Origin: Halioglobus sp.
Lineage (GTDB): Bacteria > Pseudomonadota > Gammaproteobacteria > Pseudomonadales > Halieaceae
Direction of reading: 5' to 3'
Length of the DNA stretch: 47,596 nt
Assembly: GCA_020443425.1 (NCBI GenBank)
Contig: JAGRIE010000030.1
Span: 1-47,596, forward strand
Part shown: positions 1 through 10,354 of the stretch, one piece after another
Position numbering within the stretch: position 1 is the stretch's first letter
How the letters are laid out: each line of letters opens with the position of its first letter
Program-made: the position numbers and the translations under genes
The notes under the pieces: model-generated
Seen by the model: the letters and a program-made list of their open reading frames with translations, nothing else
Database searches by the model: none
Told to the model about the DNA's origin: nothing

Positions 1-786
1 ATATTCCTTGCCGTCGGCCAGTGTGTAGGCGAGTTCCAGCGCGGCGTTGGCCCCGGCCTCCTGGATATGGTAGCCGGAGATCGAGATTGTGTTGAAGCGC
101 GGCATATTCGACGAGCAGTAGGCGATGATATCGCCGATGATCTTCATGCTGGGAATCGGCGGGTAGATGTAGGTGTTACGCACCATGAACTCTTTCAGGA
201 TATCGTTCTGGATGGTGCCGGCCAGGTCCTTCTGCGCAACGCCCTGCTCTTCGGCGGCCACGATGTAACCGGCCAGTACCGGCAGCACCGCCCCGTTCAT
301 GGTCATCGATACCGAGACCTTTTCCAGCGGAATACCGTCAAAGAGGATCTTCATATCCTCTACGGAGTCGATCGCGACGCCGGCCTTGCCGACATCGCCG
401 GATACCCGCGGGTGATCGGAGTCATAGCCGCGGTGGGTCGCCAGGTCGAAGGCGACAGAGACACCCTGCCCACCCGCTTCCAACGCCTTGCGGTAGAAGG
501 CATTCGATTCCTCAGCGGTGGAAAACCCGGCGTACTGGCGGATCGTCCACGGACGACCGGTGTACATGGTCGCCTGGGGGCCGCGCAGGTAGGGCGACAT
601 GCCCGGCATGGTATCGGCGTATTCGAGATCGGCCATATCCGCTGCGGTGTACAGCGGTTTGACATCGATGTCCTCGGCCGTGTGCCACACCAGTTCATCC
701 GGGCTTTTACCCTTGGACTGCTTGGTGGCGAGTTCGCGCCAGTTCTCCGGGGTAGCGCTGGACTTGTCGTAAATCTTGTCGCTCAT
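1..786 (-). CDS. Methylmalonyl-CoA mutase, N-terminal part (cut by window edge)
   Basis: Converts (R)-methylmalonyl-CoA to succinyl-CoA with adenosylcobalamin in the cytoplasm, the last step of propionyl-CoA catabolism. The frame is open for 262 codons from the ATG at 786 to the window edge, so the C-terminal barrel and cobalamin-binding domain are missing here. Visible family marks are the substrate-tunnel segment [20 protein letters not shown] (about residues 75-94), the core [20 protein letters not shown], and [13 protein letters not shown] near residue 240, which holds the histidine that contacts the CoA carbonyl. It follows the epimerase stop by 2 nt, so it is the last visible gene of the operon. 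Identification is firm; whether the product is a one-chain or two-chain mutase cannot be seen. Confidence 0.95.
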   Translation of the reverse strand, partial: MSDKIYDKSSATPENWRELATKQSKGKSPDELVWHTAEDIDVKPLYTAADMADLEYADTMPGMSPYLRGPQATMYTGRPWTIRQYAGFSTAEESNAFYRKALEAGGQGVSVAFDLATHRGYDSDHPRVSGDVGKAGVAIDSVEDMKILFDGIPLEKVSVSMTMNGAVLPVLAGYIVAAEEQGVAQKDLAGTIQNDILKEFMVRNTYIYPPIPSMKIIGDIIAYCSSNMPRFNTISISGYHIQEAGANAALELAYTLADGKEY

Positions 787-788
787 CC

Positions 789-1199
789 TCAGTGCTCCCC
801 GGCCGGTTGGTTAATTTCGATCAGCACACCGTCGCAGCTCTTCGGGTGAATAAAGATGACACGGGCACCGTGGGCGCCGGGGGTCGGCGCGTCGGACAGG
901 AACTGGTACCCCTTGTCGCGCAGTCGCGCCACATCGGCATCGATATCGTCAGAGCGGAAGCACAGGTGATGCAGGCCACCGCCCTTCTTCTCCAGATAGG
1001 TCGCAACTGGCCCCTCCCCGCGCAGCGGGTGCACCAGTTCAATACTGGTCGGAGGCAGCGGCAGAAACGCTGCAGTGGTTTTCGCCTCCTCCACGTCTTC
1101 GGTGCCACCCAGTGGCAGGCCGAAATCGGTCACGAAACGCTGGATGGCTTTTTCCAGATCCGGTACGGCTATCGCGATATGGTCCAGGGCAGTAATCAT
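789..1199 (-). CDS. mce: Methylmalonyl-CoA epimerase
   Basis: Interconverts the (S) and (R) epimers of methylmalonyl-CoA and links the biotin carboxylase product to the mutase. The 136-residue protein has the glyoxalase/VOC fold pattern: it opens with [18 protein letters not shown] (metal-ligand His near residue 7), has [13 protein letters not shown] in the middle and ends with [19 protein letters not shown], which holds the last Glu ligand. Length is normal for the family. It lies 12 nt after the carboxylase alpha gene and 2 nt before the mutase, so it is surely co-transcribed. A generic VOC protein is the alternative, but position between the carboxylase and the mutase settles the role. Confidence 0.95.
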   Translation of the reverse strand: MITALDHIAIAVPDLEKAIQRFVTDFGLPLGGTEDVEEAKTTAAFLPLPPTSIELVHPLRGEGPVATYLEKKGGGLHHLCFRSDDIDADVARLRDKGYQFLSDAPTPGAHGARVIFIHPKSCDGVLIEINQPAGEH

Positions 1200-1211
1200 G
1201 TGTCTTCCTCG

Positions 1212-4028
1212 TTACAACTGCTGCAAAAACTTGGCGGTGGCCGCAGATCGACGTGCTGCTATCTCTTCTGCGGAGACCTCTACTATCACTTCATCGGGAA
1301 TGATCTTGAAGATCGGCTGTCCCTTGGTAATGATGCTGCCATCCGTGTCCACCAGCACTTTCTCAATGGTGCCTGAGAACGGTGCATACACCTTGTTGAA
1401 CATTTTCATCACTTCCACAATGAACAGCGGATCGCCGGCATTGAAGTGATCTCCCTCTTTGACATAGACATCGTGCGCCGGCGTTTCGCGAGCGTAGAAC
1501 ATACCCCCGCTCTCCGCCAGAATCTCGTCCGAACGGGCCTGTGGCGGCGGCACCAGTACTTTGGCCATGGCGGCCTGCAGGCCCTCGTCGGTCAGCCGCT
1601 CGGGGATATGGATGCTGAGGTCAGGGTTCACTGTCAGTGCGTAGAAACCGGTGGATTCGGCGATGCTCGGCAGAATCGCCAGGATATCGGCACCGGCCTG
1701 GAAGCCACGGTGGGCACTGCGCACCTGTGCCCATAGCGCCTCATCCATCCCCGCCGGCGGCTCATCGGCGTCGAGTGCGGCGCACAGTTCCATCCAGTCT
1801 CCCGTGTCGAGACGCTCGTTCAACTCCGCGTAGAAAGCCAGTGCGTCCTGCAGGATGGCGTTGTCATGATCCCAGATCATCGCGGCCGCCGGGGGGGCGT
1901 CACCGGCGACAAAGTCCATATTCAGGAAGTGATAGGTATCCGCCAGCAACTCGATCGGGTTTTCATTCCAGCAGATCTTGCCGTCGATGAGGGTGTAACA
2001 GTCCCGATTGATGCTCAGCCAGCCGCTGAGGATATGCGGTTCCTCCAGCAAACGGCTCAGCGGACGCAGCAGCAGTGTCTCTTTGAGTTGCAGGGTTTCC
2101 GCCAGCGCAGCCTTTTCATCCCCCTCAAGACCCGACAGTGCCGTCTTGCCCAACTCGGCATAGGCATGGGTGAGATCGAGATCGTTGGCCTGCTGCTTCA
2201 GCTCTCCGACGGCGGTCAGGTAGGGCACAATGAAACGGGTCGTCGGCCGGGCGTTGATATTCTGGCCGATAAACCAGTTGACCAGCCCGTAGTGGAACTC
2301 CAGGTTGGTCGCCAGGTCACGGCCGCGCATCCGCGTCAGGCGGATTGCCTCGGCCATTTTCTCGTAGGTGTCGAGCCGCGTCTCACCGACTGTGAGCAAC
2401 AGCGCAATATTGGAGTCGTAGGCCCCGGCCAGCGTGTACTTCATAAACACATCGGTATCGGGGTTGTGCAGGCTGATACCCTGGTCGTCGCGAATCTCGC
2501 CGTCGCTGGCGTCGCTCCATGCCTCGATCACGCCGCCGGCATTCGGTTGCAGGGCCTGGTTGGTCGCGTTGAGACGGGCCTCGACACTGTCGTTCATGCG
2601 CACAATACGCTCCGGGCGCGGCAGCTTCTCCGCGTGCGCCGCCAGCAGCACCATCGCCTCGACCAGCGACTCGACCACAAAGGACTCATCTGCGTTGTCC
2701 GGATTGGTGAACTTGAGCGCATAGCACAGCTCGGTAACGCGATGCTCCACCTGGATGCGGGTATTCATCTCCATAAAGAAGTGCTTGTCGCGATCCACGA
2801 TACATTCAAAAGTGGACACCGAGTCCAGGCCCACCGCTTCACCGAAACTCTCGGCCTCGCGCTCCATCGCCTCCAGCGTTTTGATATCCTGCTTCAGGAC
2901 ACGGGCCTCCTCAGAGCGACCGTCCTCCTCTGCCTGCTGCAGCGCCCTGCGCAATGACTCCACCGTGACGGAGACTTCCAGCAGTTTCTGCTCGTGCATC
3001 TGCAGCGAACAGTCGCGCCCGCCCATCGACATCGACCACTGGCCGTTGCCGATGACCTGTATTTCCTGGTGGCGGGTCGTCTCGATATTCAGCTCGACCA
3101 GCACGTTCTTGTTATCGCCGACACCGGTCGTTTTCACCTCGTTGAGGATCTCCCGCACCAACTCGGCGGTGCGAGCGGATTCGCCGATGCCGAGAATACG
3201 CTGCCCCTTGCCGCCGCCGCCGCTGATCGCTTTCAGGCGGACCCGGTTTTCCGGGTAATCGGCTGTCATCTTCGCGACGGCTTCCGTCAGCGTCTGGCAG
3301 AGTTCATCCACGGTGTAGAGGTCGATGCCTTTCTTGTAGGATGCCGCCAGCACCAGGTCTGCCTTGTCCTCCAGCGTAATCGCCTCATCGCTGAGCGTGG
3401 CATCGTCCAGGGCCAGGCCATGCTCTTTCACCAGCGCCTGCAGGGCGGCGACATCGGGGTGTTTTTTCAGCAGCGTCAGCGCCGTGCCGTTGTCGATACC
3501 CGGCGTCACCGACACACCGCATTTGAGCGCTGTGCGCTTGGCCTCATCTTTCAGGCCGGCGTCGTGCACGGTGCGCGAGCAGGGGCCGATGAAGTTCAGG
3601 CCGGCGTTCTCCATGGCCGCGACCATGGTCTCGTCCTCGGCCATAAAGCCGTAGCCGGCGAAGATCGCGTTGTAGTTGTTTTCCCGGGCGATATTGATGA
3701 TCTGCTCAATACGCTGTTCACGCTCCTCCTTGTTGGCGCCGCTGTAATCCGGCACGCGGTGCACCCGGTCCGGGTCGGTCAGCGAGCGGAGCTCGGGCGC
3801 GATGGCGTTGCGATATACGATTGAGTCCTTCTCGGACAGCAGGATACCGAAATGTGTAATCCCCATCTCGGTGAACACATCCATCGCTTCCTTGCGGATC
3901 GGGCCGCGACAGATAATCAACGGCCGGATGTGGGTGCAGTCAAACTGACGCTCCCACGCTGTGGCCCCTTGCCCCAGTCTGCGATCACGATGGATAAGCG
4001 GGTTATTCAGGTAAAATTCGTTGGACAC
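1212..4028 (-). CDS. Large biotin carboxylase with C-terminal biotin carrier domain (acyl-CoA carboxylase alpha chain)
   Basis: ATP-dependent carboxylation of biotin for an acyl-CoA carboxylase, by context propionyl-CoA carboxylase. The 938-residue protein starts at GTG 4028. In order: an N-terminal biotin carboxylase domain (about 30-180), an ATP-grasp with glycine loop SGGGGKG at 269-275, the signature EMNTRIQVEHRVTEL at 420-434, a biotin carboxylase C domain to about 570, a long middle region (570-840) that I do not recognise, and a biotinyl domain with EVMKM (biotinylated Lys875). Ordinary PccA proteins are about 650-680 residues. Here there are extra segments at about 190-262 and 353-397 (the latter charged and helical). 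It lies between the carboxyltransferase and the epimerase. The acyl-CoA specificity is inferred from the operon; acetyl-CoA or mixed use is possible. Confidence 0.9.
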   Translation of the reverse strand: MSNEFYLNNPLIHRDRRLGQGATAWERQFDCTHIRPLIICRGPIRKEAMDVFTEMGITHFGILLSEKDSIVYRNAIAPELRSLTDPDRVHRVPDYSGANKEEREQRIEQIINIARENNYNAIFAGYGFMAEDETMVAAMENAGLNFIGPCSRTVHDAGLKDEAKRTALKCGVSVTPGIDNGTALTLLKKHPDVAALQALVKEHGLALDDATLSDEAITLEDKADLVLAASYKKGIDLYTVDELCQTLTEAVAKMTADYPENRVRLKAISGGGGKGQRILGIGESARTAELVREILNEVKTTGVGDNKNVLVELNIETTRHQEIQVIGNGQWSMSMGGRDCSLQMHEQKLLEVSVTVESLRRALQQAEEDGRSEEARVLKQDIKTLEAMEREAESFGEAVGLDSVSTFECIVDRDKHFFMEMNTRIQVEHRVTELCYALKFTNPDNADESFVVESLVEAMVLLAAHAEKLPRPERIVRMNDSVEARLNATNQALQPNAGGVIEAWSDASDGEIRDDQGISLHNPDTDVFMKYTLAGAYDSNIALLLTVGETRLDTYEKMAEAIRLTRMRGRDLATNLEFHYGLVNWFIGQNINARPTTRFIVPYLTAVGELKQQANDLDLTHAYAELGKTALSGLEGDEKAALAETLQLKETLLLRPLSRLLEEPHILSGWLSINRDCYTLIDGKICWNENPIELLADTYHFLNMDFVAGDAPPAAAMIWDHDNAILQDALAFYAELNERLDTGDWMELCAALDADEPPAGMDEALWAQVRSAHRGFQAGADILAILPSIAESTGFYALTVNPDLSIHIPERLTDEGLQAAMAKVLVPPPQARSDEILAESGGMFYARETPAHDVYVKEGDHFNAGDPLFIVEVMKMFNKVYAPFSGTIEKVLVDTDGSIITKGQPIFKIIPDEVIVEVSAEEIAARRSAATAKFLQQL

Positions 4029-4070
4029 GCCTGTCTTCCTTTATAGTAAGTAAGTTTGCCGTGATTCGGT

Positions 4071-5804
4071 CTAGTGGAATTCGCGCTGCACGGATTGCAG
4101 CGGCTCGGGCCGGTACCGGCGCAGGTAGAACGCCATGTTCTCAGTCAGCACCTGACGCAGGTCAGAGGGCATGACGATCTGCGAAATCGAGCCGAGACTG
4201 AGCGCCTCGTTCGGGTTCATCAGCTCACGCGCATACCGCTCTGCCAGCAGTGCTTCCTCGGACTTGACCCAGGCATCCACCAGTTCTTTTGCCGCAGTTT
4301 TCGCCTGCGCCTCCGAGAGGCCGGCCGCCAGCTGTGCCTTGGTCTCGGCCGCCAGTTTCTCCGGCACGGAACCGCGTATTTTGCGCAGCTCGGATTTGTA
4401 CACATACTCGACACCCGCCGGCCCCATCACGGCCACCCGCGTGGTCGGCAGCGCCACCACAAAATCGGCGCCGACAGAGAAGCTGTTAAACGCCGCATAG
4501 GCACCGCCGAAAGCGTTGCGCACCAGCACCAGGAAGCGCGGTGTGCGCAGGTCGACAATCGCGTCCAGCATAGCGCGACCGGCCTGGATAATGCCGCGGC
4601 TCTCCTGGTCCTTGCCCGGCAGGAAGCCGGTGGTGTCTTCGAGGAAGACTACAGGGATATTGTACAGGTTACAGAAGCGGATGAAGCGCGCGTTCTTGTA
4701 GGCGGCATCGATATCGATCTGGCCTGAGGCCACCGCCGAATTGTTGGCGACAAAACCGATCACATTGCCGCCCATGCGGCCCAGCGCCGTGATGGTATTG
4801 CGCGCGCGATCCGGCTGGATTTCCAGGTAATCGCCGTGATCACACAGTTGCTGTATCAGTATCGTGATGTCGATAGGCGTGTTGAATCCGGTGGGTGAGT
4901 TCAGTGCTTTTTTCAGCAGGATATCGATATCCCAGGTTTTGCGATCCACCGGGTCTGAACTGTGCTGGAACGGCGCGAGTTCAGCGTTGTGGTCGGGCAG
5001 GTAGTTCAGCAGCGCGCGCACCTTGCGCAGCGCCTCCACTTCATCGCGGACCACAAAATCGGTGACACCGGACTGGCTGTGTACACCGGGGCCGCCGAGT
5101 TCGTCGGGCGTCACGTCTTCGCCGAGCACGGACTTGACCACGCCCGGGCCGGTGAGGCCGAAGAAGGTTTCATTGGGCTGGATCAGGAAGCTGCCCTGGC
5201 GCGGCAGGTAGGAGCCCCCGCCGGCGTTGAAACCGAACATACACATGATGCTGGGCACGATGCCACTGATACGACGCAGGGCGGCAAACGCTTCCGAGTA
5301 GCCGTCGAGGCCGCCGACACCGGCCGGGATAAATGCACCGGCACTGTCGTTGATGCCCACCACCGGTATGCGCTGCTTGGCGGCGAGTTCGAACAGCCGT
5401 GCCAGCTTGGCGCCATTGGTCGCGTCCATGGAGCCGGCGCGAACGGTGAAATCGTGACCGTACAGTGCCACGTCCCTGCCATTGATCTTGATGATTGCCG
5501 TCACCAGTGAGGCGCCGTCGAGATTAGGCCCCCAGTTCTGGTACAGGATGGTCGGCGGCTCATCGCTGAGGTAGCGGATTCGCTCCCAGATTGTCATCCT
5601 GTTTTTCTGGTGCTGGCGCTGGATATTCTTGACGCCGGCGGCCAACTGCGGCCGCTGCTGCAGGTCCCAACCGGCCTTGAGGGACTCCTCATACAGGCCC
5701 GGGGCCGAGGCTACCTGGCCCGGCACACGGAACTCTCGCTCACTGCTCTCGGCAAATGGGTTATCCAGCGATGCAATCAGGGTGTTACTGTTCTTCTTCG
5801 TCAT
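4071..5804 (-). CDS. Acyl-CoA (propionyl-CoA) carboxylase carboxyltransferase subunit
   Basis: Moves the carboxyl group from carboxybiotin to the acyl-CoA. The 577-residue protein has two crotonase-like halves with typical carboxyltransferase motifs: an oxyanion segment [39 protein letters not shown], and in the C-half [20 protein letters not shown] and [15 protein letters not shown]. It is longer than usual PccB (about 510), with an N-terminal extension of some 60 residues and a helical C-terminal addition. I chose the ATG at 5804 because AAGGAA lies just upstream; an in-frame ATG at 5915 would add 37 residues with no family resemblance. It is the first gene of the minus-strand operon and is preceded by a promoter candidate at 5930-5958. 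Confidence 0.92.
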   Translation of the reverse strand: MTKKNSNTLIASLDNPFAESSEREFRVPGQVASAPGLYEESLKAGWDLQQRPQLAAGVKNIQRQHQKNRMTIWERIRYLSDEPPTILYQNWGPNLDGASLVTAIIKINGRDVALYGHDFTVRAGSMDATNGAKLARLFELAAKQRIPVVGINDSAGAFIPAGVGGLDGYSEAFAALRRISGIVPSIMCMFGFNAGGGSYLPRQGSFLIQPNETFFGLTGPGVVKSVLGEDVTPDELGGPGVHSQSGVTDFVVRDEVEALRKVRALLNYLPDHNAELAPFQHSSDPVDRKTWDIDILLKKALNSPTGFNTPIDITILIQQLCDHGDYLEIQPDRARNTITALGRMGGNVIGFVANNSAVASGQIDIDAAYKNARFIRFCNLYNIPVVFLEDTTGFLPGKDQESRGIIQAGRAMLDAIVDLRTPRFLVLVRNAFGGAYAAFNSFSVGADFVVALPTTRVAVMGPAGVEYVYKSELRKIRGSVPEKLAAETKAQLAAGLSEAQAKTAAKELVDAWVKSEEALLAERYARELMNPNEALSLGSISQIVMPSDLRQVLTENMAFYLRRYRPEPLQSVQREFH

Positions 5805-5929
5805 ATTCCTTGGTCCAAAGGTTTCCCACGGGGAGATGGAGTATTCGAATTGCGCTTGCAAAAGGACGCGCCGGTTGCAAGTCACGGCAGTCAGGCTTAG
5901 GATGCAATCCTGCAAAATTTCGGGCTGAT

Positions 5930-5958
5930 ACAGTAATTTGCCGAGGCTTCAAAGTCAA
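5930..5958 (-). promoter_or_regulatory. Candidate sigma70 promoter of the propionyl-CoA operon
   Basis: On the minus strand there is TTGACT (5953-5958), a 17-bp spacer, and TACTGT (5930-5935). It lies about 125 bp upstream of the first gene of the operon. The rest of the 5805-6138 interval shows no ORF or structure that I can support. The call is by eye only. Confidence 0.4.
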
Positions 5959-6138
5959 TTGAGCTGGCGCGACATTTCAGGCTTTTTCAGCGTAGATGCC
6001 CGTCAATTCACCGCAAATTGCGGCATTACAATCCATTTGGCAGACTGCCATCTACCGAGGATCACGCACTATGCGCCGTCCCGACCACGCAGGGGGTCCC
6101 GCCTTCATCAGTGATTCCCGCCGCCGGGCAATGACGCA

Positions 6139-7509
6139 GTGAGCAGGTCGGTTCATCTGGAGGAACTCCCCTACTTTGCCGACAGCTGTGAGCTGTTCGA
6201 CAGAATTCGCGACCTGCCGCGAGCCGCGTTTCTTGACAGCAGTTTTCCGCTCGCCAGTGGTGGCCGCTTCGACATCATCACGGCCCAGCCCTGGCATCGC
6301 GATGTGCCCCGCCTGCAGCCGGGTGCCAGTGACCCCCAGAGCGCTGCATTCTTCAAAGCGCTTGAGCAGTTCCACAGCGAGTACTACCCGCCCATGCAGC
6401 CGGTAGCGCCGGAAATACCGTTCTGTGGCGGACTGCTGGGCTATATCGGGTACACAGCCGGCAAAGGGCTGCACCGCATCGCCGACACGGCCCAGCCGAG
6501 CCGCTTCCCGGCAGCGCAATTGTATGCCTATGACTGGTGTATCGTGCAGGATCACCTGCTGCAGCGCGCAGCCCTGGTAATGCAGCCCTGCGTGGGGCCG
6601 GCAGAGCGCGTTGACCTGCAGGCGAGATTGCGCCAGCCGCCCGCTGGCAACCGTCGCCGTTTCACACTGACCTCGCGCTTCGCCTCCAACGTGACAGCGA
6701 CACAGTACCGGGAGGCCTTCGACAGGATACAGCAGTATATCGCGGCGGGTGACTGCTACCAGGTGAATTTCACCCAGTGTTTCTCCGCGGGCTACAGCGG
6801 CGATCCCTGGCAGGCCTACCGCGCGTTGCGAGACGTCGCCGCCGCACCGTTTTCAGCATACCTCGACATGGAGGCGGACGCGGCGCTGATCTGCCTGTCA
6901 CCGGAGCGATTTATCTCACTGCACGGCCATCGCGTCGAGACCTCTCCCATCAAGGGCACCCGGGCGCGCCACCGGGACCCGCAGCGGGACGCACAGGCCC
7001 ATCAGGCGCTGCGCACCTCAAAAAAGGACCGCGCCGAAAACCTGATGATTGTGGACCTGCTGCGCAACGACCTGGGGCGCAGTTGTGCGCCGGGCAGCAT
7101 CCATGTCGACCGCTTGTTTGAAATTCAGAGCTTCCCCACAGTGCACCACCTGGTCAGCACCATCAGCGGTGAGCTGCGCAGCGACTGCACTGTCTGGGAC
7201 CTGCTGCGCGACAGTTTCCCCGGGGGATCGATCACCGGCGCCCCGAAACGACGCGCGATGCAGATCATCGCTGAGTTGGAGACCCATGAGCGTGATGTCT
7301 ATTGTGGCTCAGTACTCTACGTCAGCGCTGATGGGCGCATGGACAGCAATATCTCCATCCGCAGCCTGCTCTGCGACAGCGGCACGGTGCGCTGCTGGGG
7401 CGGCGGCGGCATTGTCGCCGACTCCGACTGGCGGCAGGAATACCAGGAGTCGTATGACAAGGTCGGGAAGTTCCTGGACACGCTGGAGAAAACGATTCCG
7501 GCGCACTAG
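6139..7509 (+). CDS. pabB: Aminodeoxychorismate synthase component I
   Basis: Makes 4-amino-4-deoxychorismate from chorismate and ammonia, the first step to p-aminobenzoate and folate, in the cytoplasm together with a glutaminase (PabA/TrpG) that is not in the window. The 456-residue protein has the chorismate-binding fold. PIKGTRAR carries the lysine typical of PabB (TrpE proteins have alanine there), followed by the segment NLMIVDLLRNDLGR and PGGSITGAPKRRAMQI. The N-terminal half is the less conserved TrpE/PabB N domain. The start is GTG at 6139. It is monocistronic and converges with thrH. TrpE is the alternative, but the lysine argues against it. Confidence 0.93.
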   Translation: MSRSVHLEELPYFADSCELFDRIRDLPRAAFLDSSFPLASGGRFDIITAQPWHRDVPRLQPGASDPQSAAFFKALEQFHSEYYPPMQPVAPEIPFCGGLLGYIGYTAGKGLHRIADTAQPSRFPAAQLYAYDWCIVQDHLLQRAALVMQPCVGPAERVDLQARLRQPPAGNRRRFTLTSRFASNVTATQYREAFDRIQQYIAAGDCYQVNFTQCFSAGYSGDPWQAYRALRDVAAAPFSAYLDMEADAALICLSPERFISLHGHRVETSPIKGTRARHRDPQRDAQAHQALRTSKKDRAENLMIVDLLRNDLGRSCAPGSIHVDRLFEIQSFPTVHHLVSTISGELRSDCTVWDLLRDSFPGGSITGAPKRRAMQIIAELETHERDVYCGSVLYVSADGRMDSNISIRSLLCDSGTVRCWGGGGIVADSDWRQEYQESYDKVGKFLDTLEKTIPAH

Positions 7510-7566
7510 CAGTCGCTTCCCCGGGACCTCGCGGGACTGCAGCAGCAGCGCTACCGGGTCAGGGCG

Positions 7567-8184
7567 CTACATCTGCAGTGGGCGATCGCTGGCCTCGATG
7601 AACGCCGCCTTGAGCTCCTCCAGTGACGCCACTGAGCGAAACTGGGGAAACTCGTCAATCACATTCTGTGGCGCGTGGATCAGGAACCCCACATCGGCCT
7701 CTGCCAGCATGGTGGTGTCGTTGTAGGAGTCGCCCGCGGCGAGCACCCGGTAGTTGAGGCTGTGCAGCGCCTTCACCGAGGCGCGCTTGGGATCTTCCTG
7801 GCGCAACGTGTAGTCGACCACCCGGCCGGTGTCATCGGTAACCAGGCGGTGGCAGAAAAGCGTCGGCCAGTGCAACTGCCGCATCAGTGGCTGTGAAAAT
7901 TCGTAGAACGTGTCGGAGAGAATGATGACCTGGAAGCGTTCGCGCAGCCAGTCGACGAAGTCAATCGCACCCGGCAGCGGCTCCAGTGTCGCAATCACTT
8001 GCTGGATATCGTTGATCTTCAGGCCGTGCTGGTCGAGCAGCGCCAAGCGCTGTTTCATCAGCACATTGTAATCCGGAATATCCCGCGTGGTGGCGCGCAG
8101 TTCATCGATGCCGGTGCGCTCGGCGAAAGCAATCCAGATTTCCGGGACGAGCACCCCTTCCAGGTCCAGGCAGGCGAGTTCCAC
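7567..8184 (-). CDS. thrH: Phosphoserine phosphatase / homoserine phosphotransferase
   Basis: A HAD-superfamily enzyme that dephosphorylates phosphoserine and can transfer the phosphate to homoserine, linking serine and threonine synthesis. The 205-residue protein begins MELACLDLEGVLVPEIW, where the usual DxDGT of HAD enzymes is DLEGV, the ThrH signature. Motif II is IILSDTFYEF and the acidic motif IV is GDSYNDTTMLAEAD. Length matches Pseudomonas ThrH. The start is GTG at 8184 with GGAGA upstream. It stands alone between pabB (convergent) and cysB (same strand, 104 nt apart). An ordinary SerB would be longer and carry an ACT domain. Confidence 0.92.
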   Translation of the reverse strand: MELACLDLEGVLVPEIWIAFAERTGIDELRATTRDIPDYNVLMKQRLALLDQHGLKINDIQQVIATLEPLPGAIDFVDWLRERFQVIILSDTFYEFSQPLMRQLHWPTLFCHRLVTDDTGRVVDYTLRQEDPKRASVKALHSLNYRVLAAGDSYNDTTMLAEADVGFLIHAPQNVIDEFPQFRSVASLEELKAAFIEASDRPLQM

Positions 8185-8288
8185 GTATCAGTCTCCTATG
8201 GTGGGATGCGTTGGCGTTTCAGCGCGACAGTCTAAACACTGGGGTACAGCCGACACAAGCCCCGGCGGCGATTTGCGGCCGCCAAAAG

Positions 8289-9349
<1,061 letters not shown>

Positions 9350-9381
9350 GCAATCAGGAAATATAGGTACGTGGCCGAGCC

Positions 9382-10281
9382 TCAGGGGTTTGCCACCCCG
9401 TGGGGCACGTGCCCGGTCGCAACATGCGCGCTGGCGGATGCACAGTGCGTCTGCTGGTCGTCGAAAAAGACATCGGCCTGGTAGGCCTTGAGGAACTCCG
9501 TCTTGTTCAGGCCGCCGAGGAAAATCGACTCGTCAATACGGATATTCCACGCGCGCAGCGTTCGGATAACCCGCTCGTGGGCCGGCGCCGATCGCGCGGT
9601 CACCAGTGCCGTCCTGATCGGCGCTTCCGTCGGTGGAAACGCCTGCTGCAGGTGGTGCAGCGCCGACAGGAACGGCTTGAACGGGCCGCCCGCCAGCGGC
9701 TCCCGCGCCGCCGCCTTCTCGCTGGCGGTGAACGCTTCCAGACCGTCGCGCTTGAACACCCGCTCGGCCTCGTCGGAGAACAGTACCGCGTCGCCATCAA
9801 AGGCGAACCGCAACTGTTCGCTGTCCGTGGCTCCGCCCCTGCGCGACACCAGTGTCGCCGCAGCGACCCCGCACTCCAGCGCATGGCGCACATCCTGGGC
9901 CTCATTGGACAGGAACAGCTTACAGCCGAATGCATTGATATAACGCCAGGGACTCTCGCCGCCGCAGAAGGCGGCGCGACTGATGTCCAGCTCATAGTGC
10001 TGGATGGAGTTGAACACCCGCAGCCCGGTATCCGCGCTGTTGCGGGACAGCAATACCACCTGGACCTGTGCATCCTCATCGAGGCTGTCATTCAGGCGCA
10101 GCAGTTTTTTCACCAGCGGGAAGGCCTCCCCGGGCTCCAGTGGCTCGTCCTCACGCTCCACCTGGTACTGGGAATAGGCCTGCAGGCCCTCTTTCTCGTA
10201 GACCTCGTGACTTTCATCGAGATTGAATAGCGCGCGCGAGGAGATCGCGATAATCAACTTGTCATTGGGAGGATTCTGCAT
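9382..10281 (-). CDS. 5'-nucleotidase (cytosolic NT5C1-like family)
   Basis: Predicted to hydrolyse nucleoside 5'-monophosphates in the cytoplasm. The 299-residue protein matches the 5-nucleotidase family (PF06189) as I recall it: IIAISSRALFNLDESHEVY at the N-terminus with the HAD-like acidic residues, QVVLLSRNSADTGLRVFNSI in the middle, FCGGESPWRYINAFGCKLFL, then a second half with LVTARSAPAHERVIRTL and ESIFLGGLNKTEFLKAYQADVFFDDQ, which carries the C-terminal acidic motif. The start at ATG 10281 is a choice; an in-frame ATG at 10314 would add 11 residues, and neither has a strong ribosome site. It follows the AGCS symporter gene at 73 nt on the same strand. Confidence 0.85.
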   Translation of the reverse strand: MQNPPNDKLIIAISSRALFNLDESHEVYEKEGLQAYSQYQVEREDEPLEPGEAFPLVKKLLRLNDSLDEDAQVQVVLLSRNSADTGLRVFNSIQHYELDISRAAFCGGESPWRYINAFGCKLFLSNEAQDVRHALECGVAAATLVSRRGGATDSEQLRFAFDGDAVLFSDEAERVFKRDGLEAFTASEKAAAREPLAGGPFKPFLSALHHLQQAFPPTEAPIRTALVTARSAPAHERVIRTLRAWNIRIDESIFLGGLNKTEFLKAYQADVFFDDQQTHCASASAHVATGHVPHGVANP

Positions 10282-10354
10282 ACGGCTAGCATACTCACAT
10301 GGGCAGACGTCCACCAGTGCTCTCGCGCGCCTCGCCGGGATTGGTCAAGGCGCG

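Noticed and set aside
1866-2957. 363-codon plus-strand open frame over the biotin carboxylase gene
   Set aside because: Antisense shadow; product rich in Gln/His/Arg with no domain.
7510-7566. Possible bidirectional terminator between pabB and thrH
   Set aside because: CAGTC/GACTG arms with poor inner pairing and no T-run; not enough for a terminator call.
8250-8288. GC-rich hairpin after cysB as a terminator
   Set aside because: Arms GGCGG/CCGCC are weak and no T-run follows.
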